DNA from: JBDTYT01 sp040005555
GTDB lineage: Bacteria; Actinomycetota; UBA4738; HRBIN12
Direction: 5' to 3'
Length of the DNA: 14,468 nucleotides
NCBI GenBank assembly: GCA_040005555.1
Contig: JBDTYT010000037.1
Coordinates: forward strand, 1-14,468
In this document: one piece after another, positions 1 through 5,811 of the stretch
Numbering within the stretch: the stretch's first letter is position 1
Layout of the letters: the number at the start of each line of letters is the position of its first letter
Program-made: the position numbers and the translations under genes
The notes under the pieces: generated by a model
What the model saw: the letters and a program-made list of their open reading frames with translations, nothing else
Database searches by the model: none
Told to the model about the DNA's origin: nothing

Positions 1-878
1 AGGCCGGGTCCCGATCCGATGATCTCCGAGACGATGCGCTCGAGGTCGTCCGCCGAACCGAACTCGATGAGGATCTTGCCGCGTTTCTTGCTCATCTGGA
101 TCGTGACGCGCGTCGCGAGCTGCTCCGACAAGATCTCCTCCACCTCGGCGAGTGAGCTCGCCTCGGGACTGGCCGCGACGACCTTGATCGTCGGTTTCTC
201 CGAGGCGACCGAGGGATGCTCCAAGTAATTGCGGACCAGCTCCTCGACCTCGCGGACCGAGAGCTCCTCCGCAGCGGCTCTGAGCGCCAGCGTGTTCTGC
301 GCGTCCGCGTCGACGAGCGACAGCAGCGCCCGTCCGTGACCGGCTTGGATCTTGCCCTCGGCCAAGCGCGTCTGGACCTCGGCGGGCAGTTGGAGCAGGC
401 GGATCGTGTTGGCGACATGCGACCTGGACACGCCGAGCCGCTCGGCCAGCGTCTCCTGCTTCAGCCCAAGCTCCTCCAGCAGCTCGCGGAAGGCCTCGGC
501 GAGCTCGATCGGGTTGAGGTCCTCGCGGTGGATATTCTCGATCAGCGCCTCACGCAGAGACTCCGAATCGTCGCTTTCGCGCACGATGGCTGGGATCGTG
601 GCCAACCCGGCCTTCTTCGCCGCCCGCAGGCGCCGCTCCCCCGCGATGAGCTCGAAGCCGCCCCCGACCTTGCGAACGACGATCGGCTGGAGCACTCCCA
701 CCTCTTGGATCGACAGGGCGAGCGCATCGAGCGCGTTGTCCTCGAAGATAGTTCTCGGCTGTCTGGGATTGGCCGCGACCGCACCGACCGGGACCTCGAG
801 GAGTCCTCCGCCCCCTTCCTCCACCGCGCCCGGGATCAGCGCGGACAGCCCTCGGCCGAGCCCGCCTCGCTTCGCCAT
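1..878 (-). CDS. parB: Chromosome-partitioning protein ParB, 3' end cut by the window edge
   Basis: ParB is the CTP-dependent sliding clamp that loads at parS, spreads along DNA near the origin and works with ParA to segregate chromosomes. The window holds 292 codons and no stop; the frame runs off the edge after a Gly-Ser-Gly-Pro-Gly stretch, so little is probably missing (family size is about 290-330). The N terminus has the MAKRGGLGRGLSALIP start typical of chromosomal ParB. The NPRQPR segment is at residues 37-42, the CTP-binding GERRLRAAKKAG motif at 80-91 and ENIHREDLNP at about 113-122. A helix-turn-helix (ETLAERLGVSRSHVANTIRL) follows. The ATG at 878 overlaps the parA stop by one base (TGATG). 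A strong AGGAGG ribosome site at 885-890 lies inside the last parA codons, so translation is coupled. Identification is certain; only the C terminus is unseen. Confidence 0.97.
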   Translation of the reverse strand, partial: MAKRGGLGRGLSALIPGAVEEGGGGLLEVPVGAVAANPRQPRTIFEDNALDALALSIQEVGVLQPIVVRKVGGGFELIAGERRLRAAKKAGLATIPAIVRESDDSESLREALIENIHREDLNPIELAEAFRELLEELGLKQETLAERLGVSRSHVANTIRLLQLPAEVQTRLAEGKIQAGHGRALLSLVDADAQNTLALRAAAEELSVREVEELVRNYLEHPSVASEKPTIKVVAASPEASSLAEVEEILSEQLATRVTIQMSKKRGKILIEFGSADDLERIVSEIIGSGPG

Positions 879-2419
879 CACTCCCCTCCTCTGCGGAACA
901 GGCCGCGCCGTTTCTTCGTCCGCCTACTACCCACCGCTTCCGGGACCGGCAGATCCACGTCGACCCCCGCCAGCGATCCCCCCTCATCATCGTGGATGAG
1001 GACCACCGGCGCTGGTTCCGTGGGAGGGGTTTCCGCGCTCGCTTCGGGTTCGGAAGTCTCGACGGCGAGGGTGTCGGTCGTACGGCGAAGCCGGCGCGCC
1101 TCAGCCTCGGCCCTGGCTTCAGCCTCCAGAGCCGCCATCCACTCGTCGGCGTCCATACCGGAGGGGACCGAAACCTCATCCTCGGCCTTCATCGGGCCCT
1201 CCTCCGGCATCGATACGGACTCGACCTCGACCGAGAGATCAGGTGTGGGATCTTCGATCACCGGAGGCGTCGAGGTGACCTCGTCCTGAACCTCGGCCGG
1301 GGCTGGAGGCTCCTCCCGGAGTTCCTCCTCGGCCGGAGAGTTCTGGGTCGCCTCGGAAGGCTCGAGCTCGTCCTCGGGTCGGGACAACGGTCGAGGTGCG
1401 CTCCTCGGTTCCCGCTCGATCGGCGGCACGACGATCGTCGGCATCTCGTCGAAGGCAGGCAAGGGCTCATCCAGAGGGAGATGGTCGGCAACTTCGCGCG
1501 CGAGGTCTCGGTAACACTGGGCACCTCGGGACTTCGGGTCGTAGACGGTGATCGGTTGGCCGAACCCGGGCGCCTCGGATAGACGAACGGTTCGGGGGAT
1601 GACGGTCTGGTAAACCCGCTCGCCGAAATACTTGCGCACCTCCTGAACCACCTGCTCGGAGAGCTTGGTTCGCGGGTCGTACATGGTCATCACGATCCCG
1701 GTGAGTCGCAGCCCCGTGTTCACGTTCTGCTGGACCAGACGAACGTTGCGCAGCAGCTGCCCGAGACCTTCCAGCGCGTAGTACTCGCATTGGATCGGCA
1801 CGATGAGCTCGTCGGCTGCCGCGAGCGCGTTCACCGTCAGCAACCCGAGCGAGGGGGGGCAGTCCAAGAAGATGTAGTCGTAATCGTCCTGCTTCAGCGG
1901 CTCGATCGCCTTGCGCAAGCGCATCTCACGAGAGAACTGGCTCACGAGTTCGATCTCGGCCCCGGCGAGGTCGATCGTGGAGGGGATCGCGTACAAGCCG
2001 TCCAGGGGAGTCGGGACCACCGCACCCTCGATGGGGGCTTCCGCCGCGAGGACGTCGTACACGGTGACCTCGCGAGCTTCGTGACGGATACCCAAGCCCG
2101 TTGACGCGTTCCCTTGAGGATCGAGGTCGATGACGAGCACCTTGTATCCGAGCTCGGCCAGGGAGGCCCCGAGGCTCACCGCCGTCGTGCTCTTCCCGAC
2201 GCCGCCCTTCTGGTTCGCCACGGCGATCACGCGGGCGATCTTCGGCGAAGGCGCTTCCGAGGGCACCGATTGCGAAGGCGCCTCCTCCGCTGAGGAAGAC
2301 GCTGTGACGTGGTTGCCTGGGGTCACCTTGCTGGAAGCCCCGGCCGCCCTATTCTGCCCTGACGGGGCGTTCTTCGGCGGGGAAGCTGATGAGGCCCGAG
2401 CGGCGCCGCGCTTGGTCAC
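878..2419 (-). CDS. parA: Chromosome-partitioning ATPase ParA (Soj) with long disordered N- and C-terminal extensions
   Basis: ParA is a MinD/ParA-type ATPase whose DNA-bound gradient moves ParB-parS complexes. The core spans residues 62-318: deviant Walker A KGGVGKST at 71-78, the IDLDPQGN motif at 97-104, Walker B FLDCPPSLG near 184-192, and the conserved PRTVRLSEAPGFG near 275-287. At 513 residues the protein is about twice the usual 250-300. Residues 1-60 are Ala/Ser/Pro-rich. Residues 319-513 form an acidic Pro/Glu-rich tail with one likely helix (about 423-447) and a basic end (RRTKKRRGLFRRGGE). The start is GTG at 2419, which shares four bases (GTGA) with the rsmG stop. No strong ribosome site is visible, so re-initiation after rsmG is likely. 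An internal GTG at residue 32 would give a shorter N terminus. Function is certain; the tail is unassigned. Confidence 0.96.
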   Translation of the reverse strand: MTKRGAARASSASPPKNAPSGQNRAAGASSKVTPGNHVTASSSAEEAPSQSVPSEAPSPKIARVIAVANQKGGVGKSTTAVSLGASLAELGYKVLVIDLDPQGNASTGLGIRHEAREVTVYDVLAAEAPIEGAVVPTPLDGLYAIPSTIDLAGAEIELVSQFSREMRLRKAIEPLKQDDYDYIFLDCPPSLGLLTVNALAAADELIVPIQCEYYALEGLGQLLRNVRLVQQNVNTGLRLTGIVMTMYDPRTKLSEQVVQEVRKYFGERVYQTVIPRTVRLSEAPGFGQPITVYDPKSRGAQCYRDLAREVADHLPLDEPLPAFDEMPTIVVPPIEREPRSAPRPLSRPEDELEPSEATQNSPAEEELREEPPAPAEVQDEVTSTPPVIEDPTPDLSVEVESVSMPEEGPMKAEDEVSVPSGMDADEWMAALEAEARAEAEARRLRRTTDTLAVETSEPEASAETPPTEPAPVVLIHDDEGGSLAGVDVDLPVPEAVGSRRTKKRRGLFRRGGE

Positions 2420-3036
2420 TGCTGGGTCATGATAACCAGCGGCCCCGCGCTTTCAAGCACGGGCGTTTCTCGGACCTGGATCCGAACACCTGCAGGCACG
2501 ATGAACCCCGGGTCGGCTCGATGACCGGCGAAGTAAACGAGGCGGCCGCCCGCGCGGAGCAGAGGGGAAGCGATTGCCCAGCAGTCGGCGATCGGAGCTA
2601 GGGCGCGAGCGAAACACACGTCGACCGGCTGGGAGAGGTCCTCGATCCGCGAAGGGATGACGGACGCGTTCGGGAGCCCTAGACGTTCGATGGCGAGTTC
2701 GAGGAAGGCGACGCGCCGACGCCTGGTCTCGACGAGTCCGACCTTGAGCCCGGGGGCCGCCGCGGCGATCACGACACCGGGCAGTCCCCCTCCCGACCCG
2801 AGGTCGTACGCGTCGGCGTCCCCGGGCTGGATCGTCCCAAGAGCCCGAAGAGAGTCCAAGATGTGCCGCGTTCGGATCCTTGGGCCGTCGCTGGAAGCCA
2901 TCACCCCGAGATCGACTCCCGGGTTCCGTAGGAGCTGCTCATACAGCAGGAGAGCATCAGCCGCCTGCAGGGTGAGGGTCGACCCGAGCTCTCTCGCCTG
3001 GGTCACGAGGGCGTCTGCGTCAGAAGGATGTTTCAC
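2416..3036 (-). CDS. rsmG: 16S rRNA (guanine-N7) methyltransferase RsmG (GidB)
   Basis: RsmG methylates N7 of G527 (E. coli numbering) in the 530 loop of 16S rRNA using S-adenosylmethionine; in several bacteria its loss gives low-level streptomycin resistance. From the chosen start the protein has 206 residues, close to the family norm of about 205-240. RHILDSL is at 57-63, the SAM-binding loop DLGSGGGLPG at 78-87, VETRRRRVAFLE at 102-113 and ARALAP at 143-148. The start is uncertain. The frame stays open up to 3189, but that would overlap 104 nt of jag. After the jag stop the first ATG, GTG or TTG in frame is the GTG at 3034-3036, which lies inside the parS palindrome and has a GAAGG 11 nt upstream. 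The next GTG is ten codons further on. The 3' end overlaps the parA start by four bases. Confidence 0.93.
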   Translation of the reverse strand: MKHPSDADALVTQARELGSTLTLQAADALLLYEQLLRNPGVDLGVMASSDGPRIRTRHILDSLRALGTIQPGDADAYDLGSGGGLPGVVIAAAAPGLKVGLVETRRRRVAFLELAIERLGLPNASVIPSRIEDLSQPVDVCFARALAPIADCWAIASPLLRAGGRLVYFAGHRADPGFIVPAGVRIQVRETPVLESAGPLVIMTQQ

Positions 3037-3044
3037 GTGAAACG
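3029..3044. promoter_or_regulatory. parS: parS centromere site (ParB-binding)
   Basis: The sequence TGTTTCACGTGAAACG matches 15 of 16 positions of the bacterial parS consensus TGTTTCACGTGAAACA. Its inner 14 bases (3030-3043) form a perfect palindrome. It lies about 2.2 kb upstream of parB and about 4.3 kb from the candidate oriC, a normal distance. It is the only full-length match I found by eye. It overlaps the 5' end of rsmG, where it encodes Phe-His-Val-Lys-His, and the Val codon is the likely rsmG start. Confidence 0.93.
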
Positions 3045-3085
3045 CGACCTTCAGGGATGGCCGTCGACCTGCCCGAGCAACCTGG

Positions 3086-3748
3086 CTAGGAACGTTGGAT
3101 GACGACGAACCGCTCCGGGTCCTCGCCGCGGCTGGAGCTGGTGGCTCCCTCGACGGCGGCGACGACATCGTGGACGAGCTTGCGCTCATATGGGTTCATG
3201 GGCTCGAGCTCCTCCTCTTGCCCGGTCCGGGCCACCCGCTTGGCGATCTCACGGGCCCGAGCCTCCAGGCGGTCCCGCTGCCGCTTCTTGTAGTCCTCGA
3301 CGTCGACGACGACCCTGCTCCGTAAGCCCGTTCGGTGGATCACGGCCGTCCTGGTGAGCTCCTGCAGAGCCTCGAGCGTCTGCCCGTGGCGGCCGATCAG
3401 CAGGCCCATGTCCTCGTCGTCTGGATCCGTCCCGAGGATGTCTACGTACATCGTGCCGTCCTCGAAGTTGAGCTCCACCCCAGCAGTGAGACCCATCCTC
3501 GACAGCAACCCGTCTAGGAAGTCCGCGGCGATCTCGCCCTGCTCCTCGAGATCGTCCTCCGTGAGATCTCCAGGGCGATTCTTCAGCCGCACCCGAACGA
3601 CGGCGTCCTGGGACCCGACGCCGAGGAACCCCCCTCGAGGTTCTTGGAGGATCTGAACGATCACCTGCTGCTCGCTCGCTCCGAGCTCCTCCAGGGCGGC
3701 CTCCAGAGCCTCCTCAACGCTTGGGGCGCTTCTTTCGATCTCCTCCAC
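3086..3748 (-). CDS. jag: RNA-binding protein Jag/KhpB (Jag-N, KH and R3H domains)
   Basis: This is the Jag/KhpB/EloR family, an RNA-binding protein that in other bacteria pairs with KhpA and affects cell elongation and division. It is usually encoded beside yidC, as here. The product has 220 residues. The Jag-N domain is at about 1-52, with the EPRGGFLGVGSQDA turn at 36-49. A KH domain follows, with its GxxG loop as IGRHGQ at 118-123. The C-terminal R3H domain has Arg189 and His193 (the R-x3-H pattern) and ends SSRGEDPERFVVIQRS. The start is GTG at 3748, with GGAGG five bases upstream. Its N terminus aligns with the family from residue 1, so the 35-nt overlap with the yidC 3' end is real. 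It ends with TAG at 3086-3088, 49 nt before the rsmG start. Confidence 0.94.
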   Translation of the reverse strand: MEEIERSAPSVEEALEAALEELGASEQQVIVQILQEPRGGFLGVGSQDAVVRVRLKNRPGDLTEDDLEEQGEIAADFLDGLLSRMGLTAGVELNFEDGTMYVDILGTDPDDEDMGLLIGRHGQTLEALQELTRTAVIHRTGLRSRVVVDVEDYKKRQRDRLEARAREIAKRVARTGQEEELEPMNPYERKLVHDVVAAVEGATSSSRGEDPERFVVIQRS

Positions 3749-4808
3749 TGCCGCCTCCAGAGCCTGAGTTCCTGGGTGGTTTGGATCCCGAGCCGGGCTT
3801 CGGGGTCCCCGGCTTCGGGGTCCCCGGCTTGCGAGCGGGACCGGCCTCGGGGTTCCGCTTCGTCCGTTCGTTTTGCGCCCGCTCCATCATCGTGGCCATG
3901 AACCCCTTCTTCGCGGGCTTCTTATCGCCGGATCCGGCGCGAGCTGCCAGCGTTTCGGCCGTCGGACGGCTCTTCAGCATGAAGTACTGCTGGCCGATCT
4001 GCCAGGCGTTCGATGTCGTCCAATAGATCACCAGTCCCGCGGGGAAGAAGATGCCGAACACACCGAACATCAGAGGCATGATCTTCATCAGCGTCTGCTG
4101 CTGCTGAGAAGCCGAGCCGGCCGGCGTCGCCTTCGTCATCTGCCGCTGTTGGAAGTAGGTCGTGCCGAACATCAGCGCCGCGAAGACGTAGTAGGGAATC
4201 CGATCGGCCACCGTGTTGCCACAGTTCAGCGGATAGACGATCTGCGTGTCTCCGACCTTGCGGGAGTCCGAGATGGTCGCGTCGGGGTTCCCGGCTTCCT
4301 TGGCCGAACACAGCAGGTTCATGCCGAGGAAGCTCGTGCCCCCCGTTGGTCCCGGCTGAGCCGGGATCTCATCGAGCGAGGTGATGGGCTGGGGGACCTG
4401 CTGTTGGATCACTGCGTACAGCTTGGTGCCCTCGGGGATATGGATCGGGTGCTGCGGCTGACGGAGCACCGAGTACATCGAGATCAAGATCGGGAACTGC
4501 AGCAGGACCGGCCAGCACCCCGAGAACGGGTTCACCCCGTACTCCTTGTAGAGCTTCATGATCTCTTCCTGCTGCTTCGTTCGGTTGCCCTTGTACTTGG
4601 TCTGGAGCTGTTTGATCTTCGGCTGGATGATCTGCATGTGTTGCATCGAGCGGATCTGCTTGATGCCGAGCGGCAGCAGCACGACCCGGATCAGCACCGT
4701 GAGCAAGATGATGGTGACGCCGTAGTTGGGGACGAGATCGTAGATCTTCGCGACGACCCACCCGATCCCGTCGAGCAGCGACTGCCACACACCCAGCGCG
4801 AGCATCAC
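3714..4808 (-). CDS. yidC: Membrane protein insertase YidC (Oxa1 family, short Gram-positive-type form)
   Basis: YidC inserts and folds membrane proteins, alone or with SecYEG. Counting from GTG 4808 it has 364 residues and lacks the large periplasmic domain of proteobacterial YidC. Hydrophobic segments lie near 31-49, 99-116, 205-220 and 243-264. Arg41 in TVLIRVVLLPL is the conserved groove arginine. NPFSGCWPVLLQFP (93-106) and FPAGLVIYWTTSN (255-267) are family signatures. The loop between the first two segments is basic and likely a coiled coil (50-95). The outer loop 118-204 is long and contains Cys167 and Cys196, which could form a disulfide. The tail from about 285 is Lys/Arg/Pro-rich with PKPGT repeats, consistent with ribosome contact (inferred). 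The ATG at 4805 directly follows GTG 4808 and overlaps the yidD stop as TGATG; either could be the start. Confidence 0.97.
   Translation of the reverse strand: MMLALGVWQSLLDGIGWVVAKIYDLVPNYGVTIILLTVLIRVVLLPLGIKQIRSMQHMQIIQPKIKQLQTKYKGNRTKQQEEIMKLYKEYGVNPFSGCWPVLLQFPILISMYSVLRQPQHPIHIPEGTKLYAVIQQQVPQPITSLDEIPAQPGPTGGTSFLGMNLLCSAKEAGNPDATISDSRKVGDTQIVYPLNCGNTVADRIPYYVFAALMFGTTYFQQRQMTKATPAGSASQQQQTLMKIMPLMFGVFGIFFPAGLVIYWTTSNAWQIGQQYFMLKSRPTAETLAARAGSGDKKPAKKGFMATMMERAQNERTKRNPEAGPARKPGTPKPGTPKPGSGSKPPRNSGSGGGSGGDRKKRPKR
3801..3830. repeat. 15-bp tandem duplication inside yidC (PKPGT repeat)
   Basis: Two perfect copies of the 15-mer CGGGGTCCCCGGCTT lie head to tail, with a partial third copy just before them. 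Being 15 bp they preserve the reading frame, and they encode the repeated Pro-Lys-Pro-Gly-Thr near residues 327-338 of the YidC tail. This looks like slippage in a low-complexity tail, and copy number may vary between strains. Confidence 0.85.
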
Positions 4809-5113
4809 AAGGTCGCTCTTGAATGTATGACGGCATCATACTGTCCGTGCCCGCCGCGGCGAGGGGCCACCTGATCGACGCCTCCGTCGGTGAACGGCCC
4901 GCATCGCAGGATCCTCCACGCCGCCATGACGCTTCCACGGAACGCGCCGTGAACGCTGATCGCCTCCTCCGCGTAATGCGAGCAGGTGGGGTGGAACTTG
5001 CATTGTCCGCCGAGCGAGCCGGACAACACGAGCCGGTAGGTGCGGATGAGCGCGAGGAGGACACCCCGGAGGGGAGCACCTGCCCTCCATGCAGCGGCTC
5101 GCCAGGTCCTCAC
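4805..5113 (-). CDS. yidD: Membrane protein insertion efficiency factor YidD
   Basis: YidD is a small membrane-associated protein that helps YidC-dependent insertion; it is almost always encoded between rnpA and yidC, as here. From GTG 5113 it has 102 residues. The core LLALIRTYRLVLSG (19-32), CKFHPTCSHYAEEAI (38-52) and RILRCGPFTDGG (67-78) is fully conserved, with Cys38, Cys44 and Cys71 in the family positions. I chose GTG 5113 because it shares GTGA with the rnpA stop and gives the normal family length. An upstream start at 5251 would add 46 residues of Arg/Gly-rich sequence that overlap rnpA and match nothing in the family. The stop TGA overlaps the yidC ATG by one base. The C-terminal tail after about residue 82 is not conserved. 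Confidence 0.95.
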   Translation of the reverse strand: MRTWRAAAWRAGAPLRGVLLALIRTYRLVLSGSLGGQCKFHPTCSHYAEEAISVHGAFRGSVMAAWRILRCGPFTDGGVDQVAPRRGGHGQYDAVIHSRATL

Positions 5114-5418
5114 GGTTGCAGCGCCCGCGCGCGATGAAGCAACTCCTGCATCTCGCTCACCAGGTCCTGGGTCTTGGCCCCGCGGATCGTCCCTCGGGCC
5201 ACGAACGCAACGTCGTATCCCTTCAGCGCCCGAGGCGCGAGCTCCCGCCACGCCGCCCGAAGGATCCGCCGGGCACGATTGCGGACGACCGCACCGCCGA
5301 CGCGCCGACCCGCCACGAAGGCGATCGACCCGGGGCCGGGCGCCACGAACACTACCATCCGTGCTCCGTGGAGGGGTTGGCCCTCCGAGAGGACCCGGCC
5401 GACGTCCGACCTGCCCGT
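5110..5418 (-). CDS. rnpA: Ribonuclease P protein component RnpA; start unresolved and possibly overlapping rpmH
   Basis: RnpA is the protein subunit of RNase P, which trims the 5' leader of precursor tRNAs with the M1-type RNA. The core is clear: SDVGRVLSEGQPLHG, then VAGRRVGGAVVRNRARRILR (the RNR signature), then YDVAFVARGTIR and a C-terminal helix ending at TGA 5110-5112. The start is a real problem. The first in-frame ATG (5358) would remove the conserved first helix and strand. Between it and the far side of rpmH the frame contains no ATG, GTG, TTG or CTG. The next is TTG 5595, 32 nt upstream of the rpmH start, giving 161 residues and swallowing rpmH whole, as in Thermus. The boundary given marks the extent supported by homology; an ACG codon there (5416-5418) follows a weak TAGGGA and would give 102 residues. 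A sequence error cannot be excluded. Confidence 0.85.
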   Translation of the reverse strand, partial: TGRSDVGRVLSEGQPLHGARMVVFVAPGPGSIAFVAGRRVGGAVVRNRARRILRAAWRELAPRALKGYDVAFVARGTIRGAKTQDLVSEMQELLHRARALQP

Positions 5419-5425
5419 GGCGTCC

Positions 5426-5563
5426 CTAGCCCGACAGGCGGGTGCGGCCCTTAGCGCGGCGCCGGGCGAGGATCGCGCGGCCGGCGCGCGTGCGCATCCG
5501 AAGACGGAACCCGTGCGTCTTGTTGCGCCTGCGGTTGTTCGGCTGGAAGGTTCGCTTAGACAT
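5426..5563 (-). CDS. rpmH: 50S ribosomal protein L34
   Basis: L34 is a small, very basic protein of the large ribosomal subunit. The product is 45 residues, beginning MSKRTFQPNNRRRNKTHGFR and ending RRRAKGRTRLSG, which matches the family along its whole length. ATG 5561-5563 is preceded by GGAGAGG with a five-base spacer, a good ribosome site, and the stop is TAG at 5426-5428. It is the first gene of the leftward block, with a promoter about 50 bp upstream. The conserved RnpA core begins just past its stop, in a frame that also reads open through the whole of rpmH. Confidence 0.98.
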   Translation of the reverse strand: MSKRTFQPNNRRRNKTHGFRLRMRTRAGRAILARRRAKGRTRLSG

Positions 5564-5611
5564 CGTGCCCTCTCCGGGAGTGGGAGCGCGACCAACCGGC
5601 CGGCGCGAAAA

Positions 5612-5641
5612 AGTATACGGGAGCTCATCGCGACGACACAA
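5612..5641 (-). promoter_or_regulatory. Putative promoter of the rpmH-rnpA-yidD-yidC block
   Basis: Read on the minus strand, a -10 hexamer TATACT (5617-5612) matches five of six bases of TATAAT, and a weaker TTGTGT (5641-5636) sits 18 bp upstream as a possible -35. Transcription would begin near 5605, giving a leader of about 42 nt to the rpmH ATG. The call rests on spacing and the good -10 in a GC-rich background. Confidence 0.55.
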
Positions 5642-5705
5642 AGCCGTGCATCGCGAGAAAGACCGTCAAAAGGGGCTTCTCGTCTCGCCCGGTGGAAAAG
5701 TGCGG

Positions 5706-5714
5706 TGCTATGCT
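5706..5714 (+). promoter_or_regulatory. Putative extended -10 promoter of dnaA
   Basis: TGCTATGCT contains the extended -10 element TG-n-TATGCT, with TATGCT matching four of six bases of TATAAT. No convincing -35 is seen 16-18 bp upstream, which is tolerable for an extended -10 promoter. It lies about 100 bp before the dnaA ATG, so the palindrome and DnaA box at 5778-5809 would fall in the transcribed leader or just downstream of the start site. Confidence 0.4.
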
Positions 5715-5777
5715 CCGGCCCGCTTCCTCCAGGGCGCCCGCCCCTCCCCACGGGTCGCCAACCCCTTCCCCAAAGGG

Positions 5778-5795
5778 TTTCCACATATGTGGAAA
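5778..5795. promoter_or_regulatory. 18-bp perfect palindrome before dnaA, made of two inverted DnaA-box-like halves
   Basis: TTTCCACATATGTGGAAA is its own reverse complement over 18 bases. Each half contains TTTCCACA, close to the DnaA box TTATCCACA (two mismatches as nine-mers at 5777-5785 and 5788-5796). It ends 16 bp before the dnaA ATG. A DnaA dimer or cooperative pair acting as an autorepressor is the natural reading, but another dimeric regulator is possible. Confidence 0.7.
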
Positions 5796-5800
5796 GGCGC

Positions 5801-5809
5801 TGTGGATAC
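5801..5809 (-). promoter_or_regulatory. DnaA box next to the dnaA start
   Basis: TGTGGATAC reads GTATCCACA on the minus strand, differing from TTATCCACA only at the first base. It lies two bases before the dnaA ATG and five bases after the 18-bp palindrome. This places three DnaA-box-like sequences within 33 bp and suggests feedback control of dnaA expression at the level of transcription or translation. Confidence 0.65.
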
Positions 5810-5811
5810 GC

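Noticed and set aside
3037..3189. Longer rsmG starting at 3189
   Set aside because: It would overlap 104 nt of jag, including the conserved R3H domain, and adds Ser/Pro/Ala-rich residues absent from RsmG.
5114..5251. Longer yidD starting at 5251
   Set aside because: The added residues are read from rnpA in another frame and match nothing in the family; GTG 5113 gives the normal length and a coupled overlap.
5626..5656. Direct repeat CATCGCGA at 5626-5633 and 5649-5656 between rpmH and dnaA
   Set aside because: Eight bases, 23 bp apart, near the rpmH promoter; could be an operator pair, but such short GC-rich repeats arise easily by chance and I have no regulator to propose.
5692..5811. dnaA starting at 5692
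   Set aside because: The extra 40 residues would translate the palindrome and DnaA box and do not align with domain I of DnaA.
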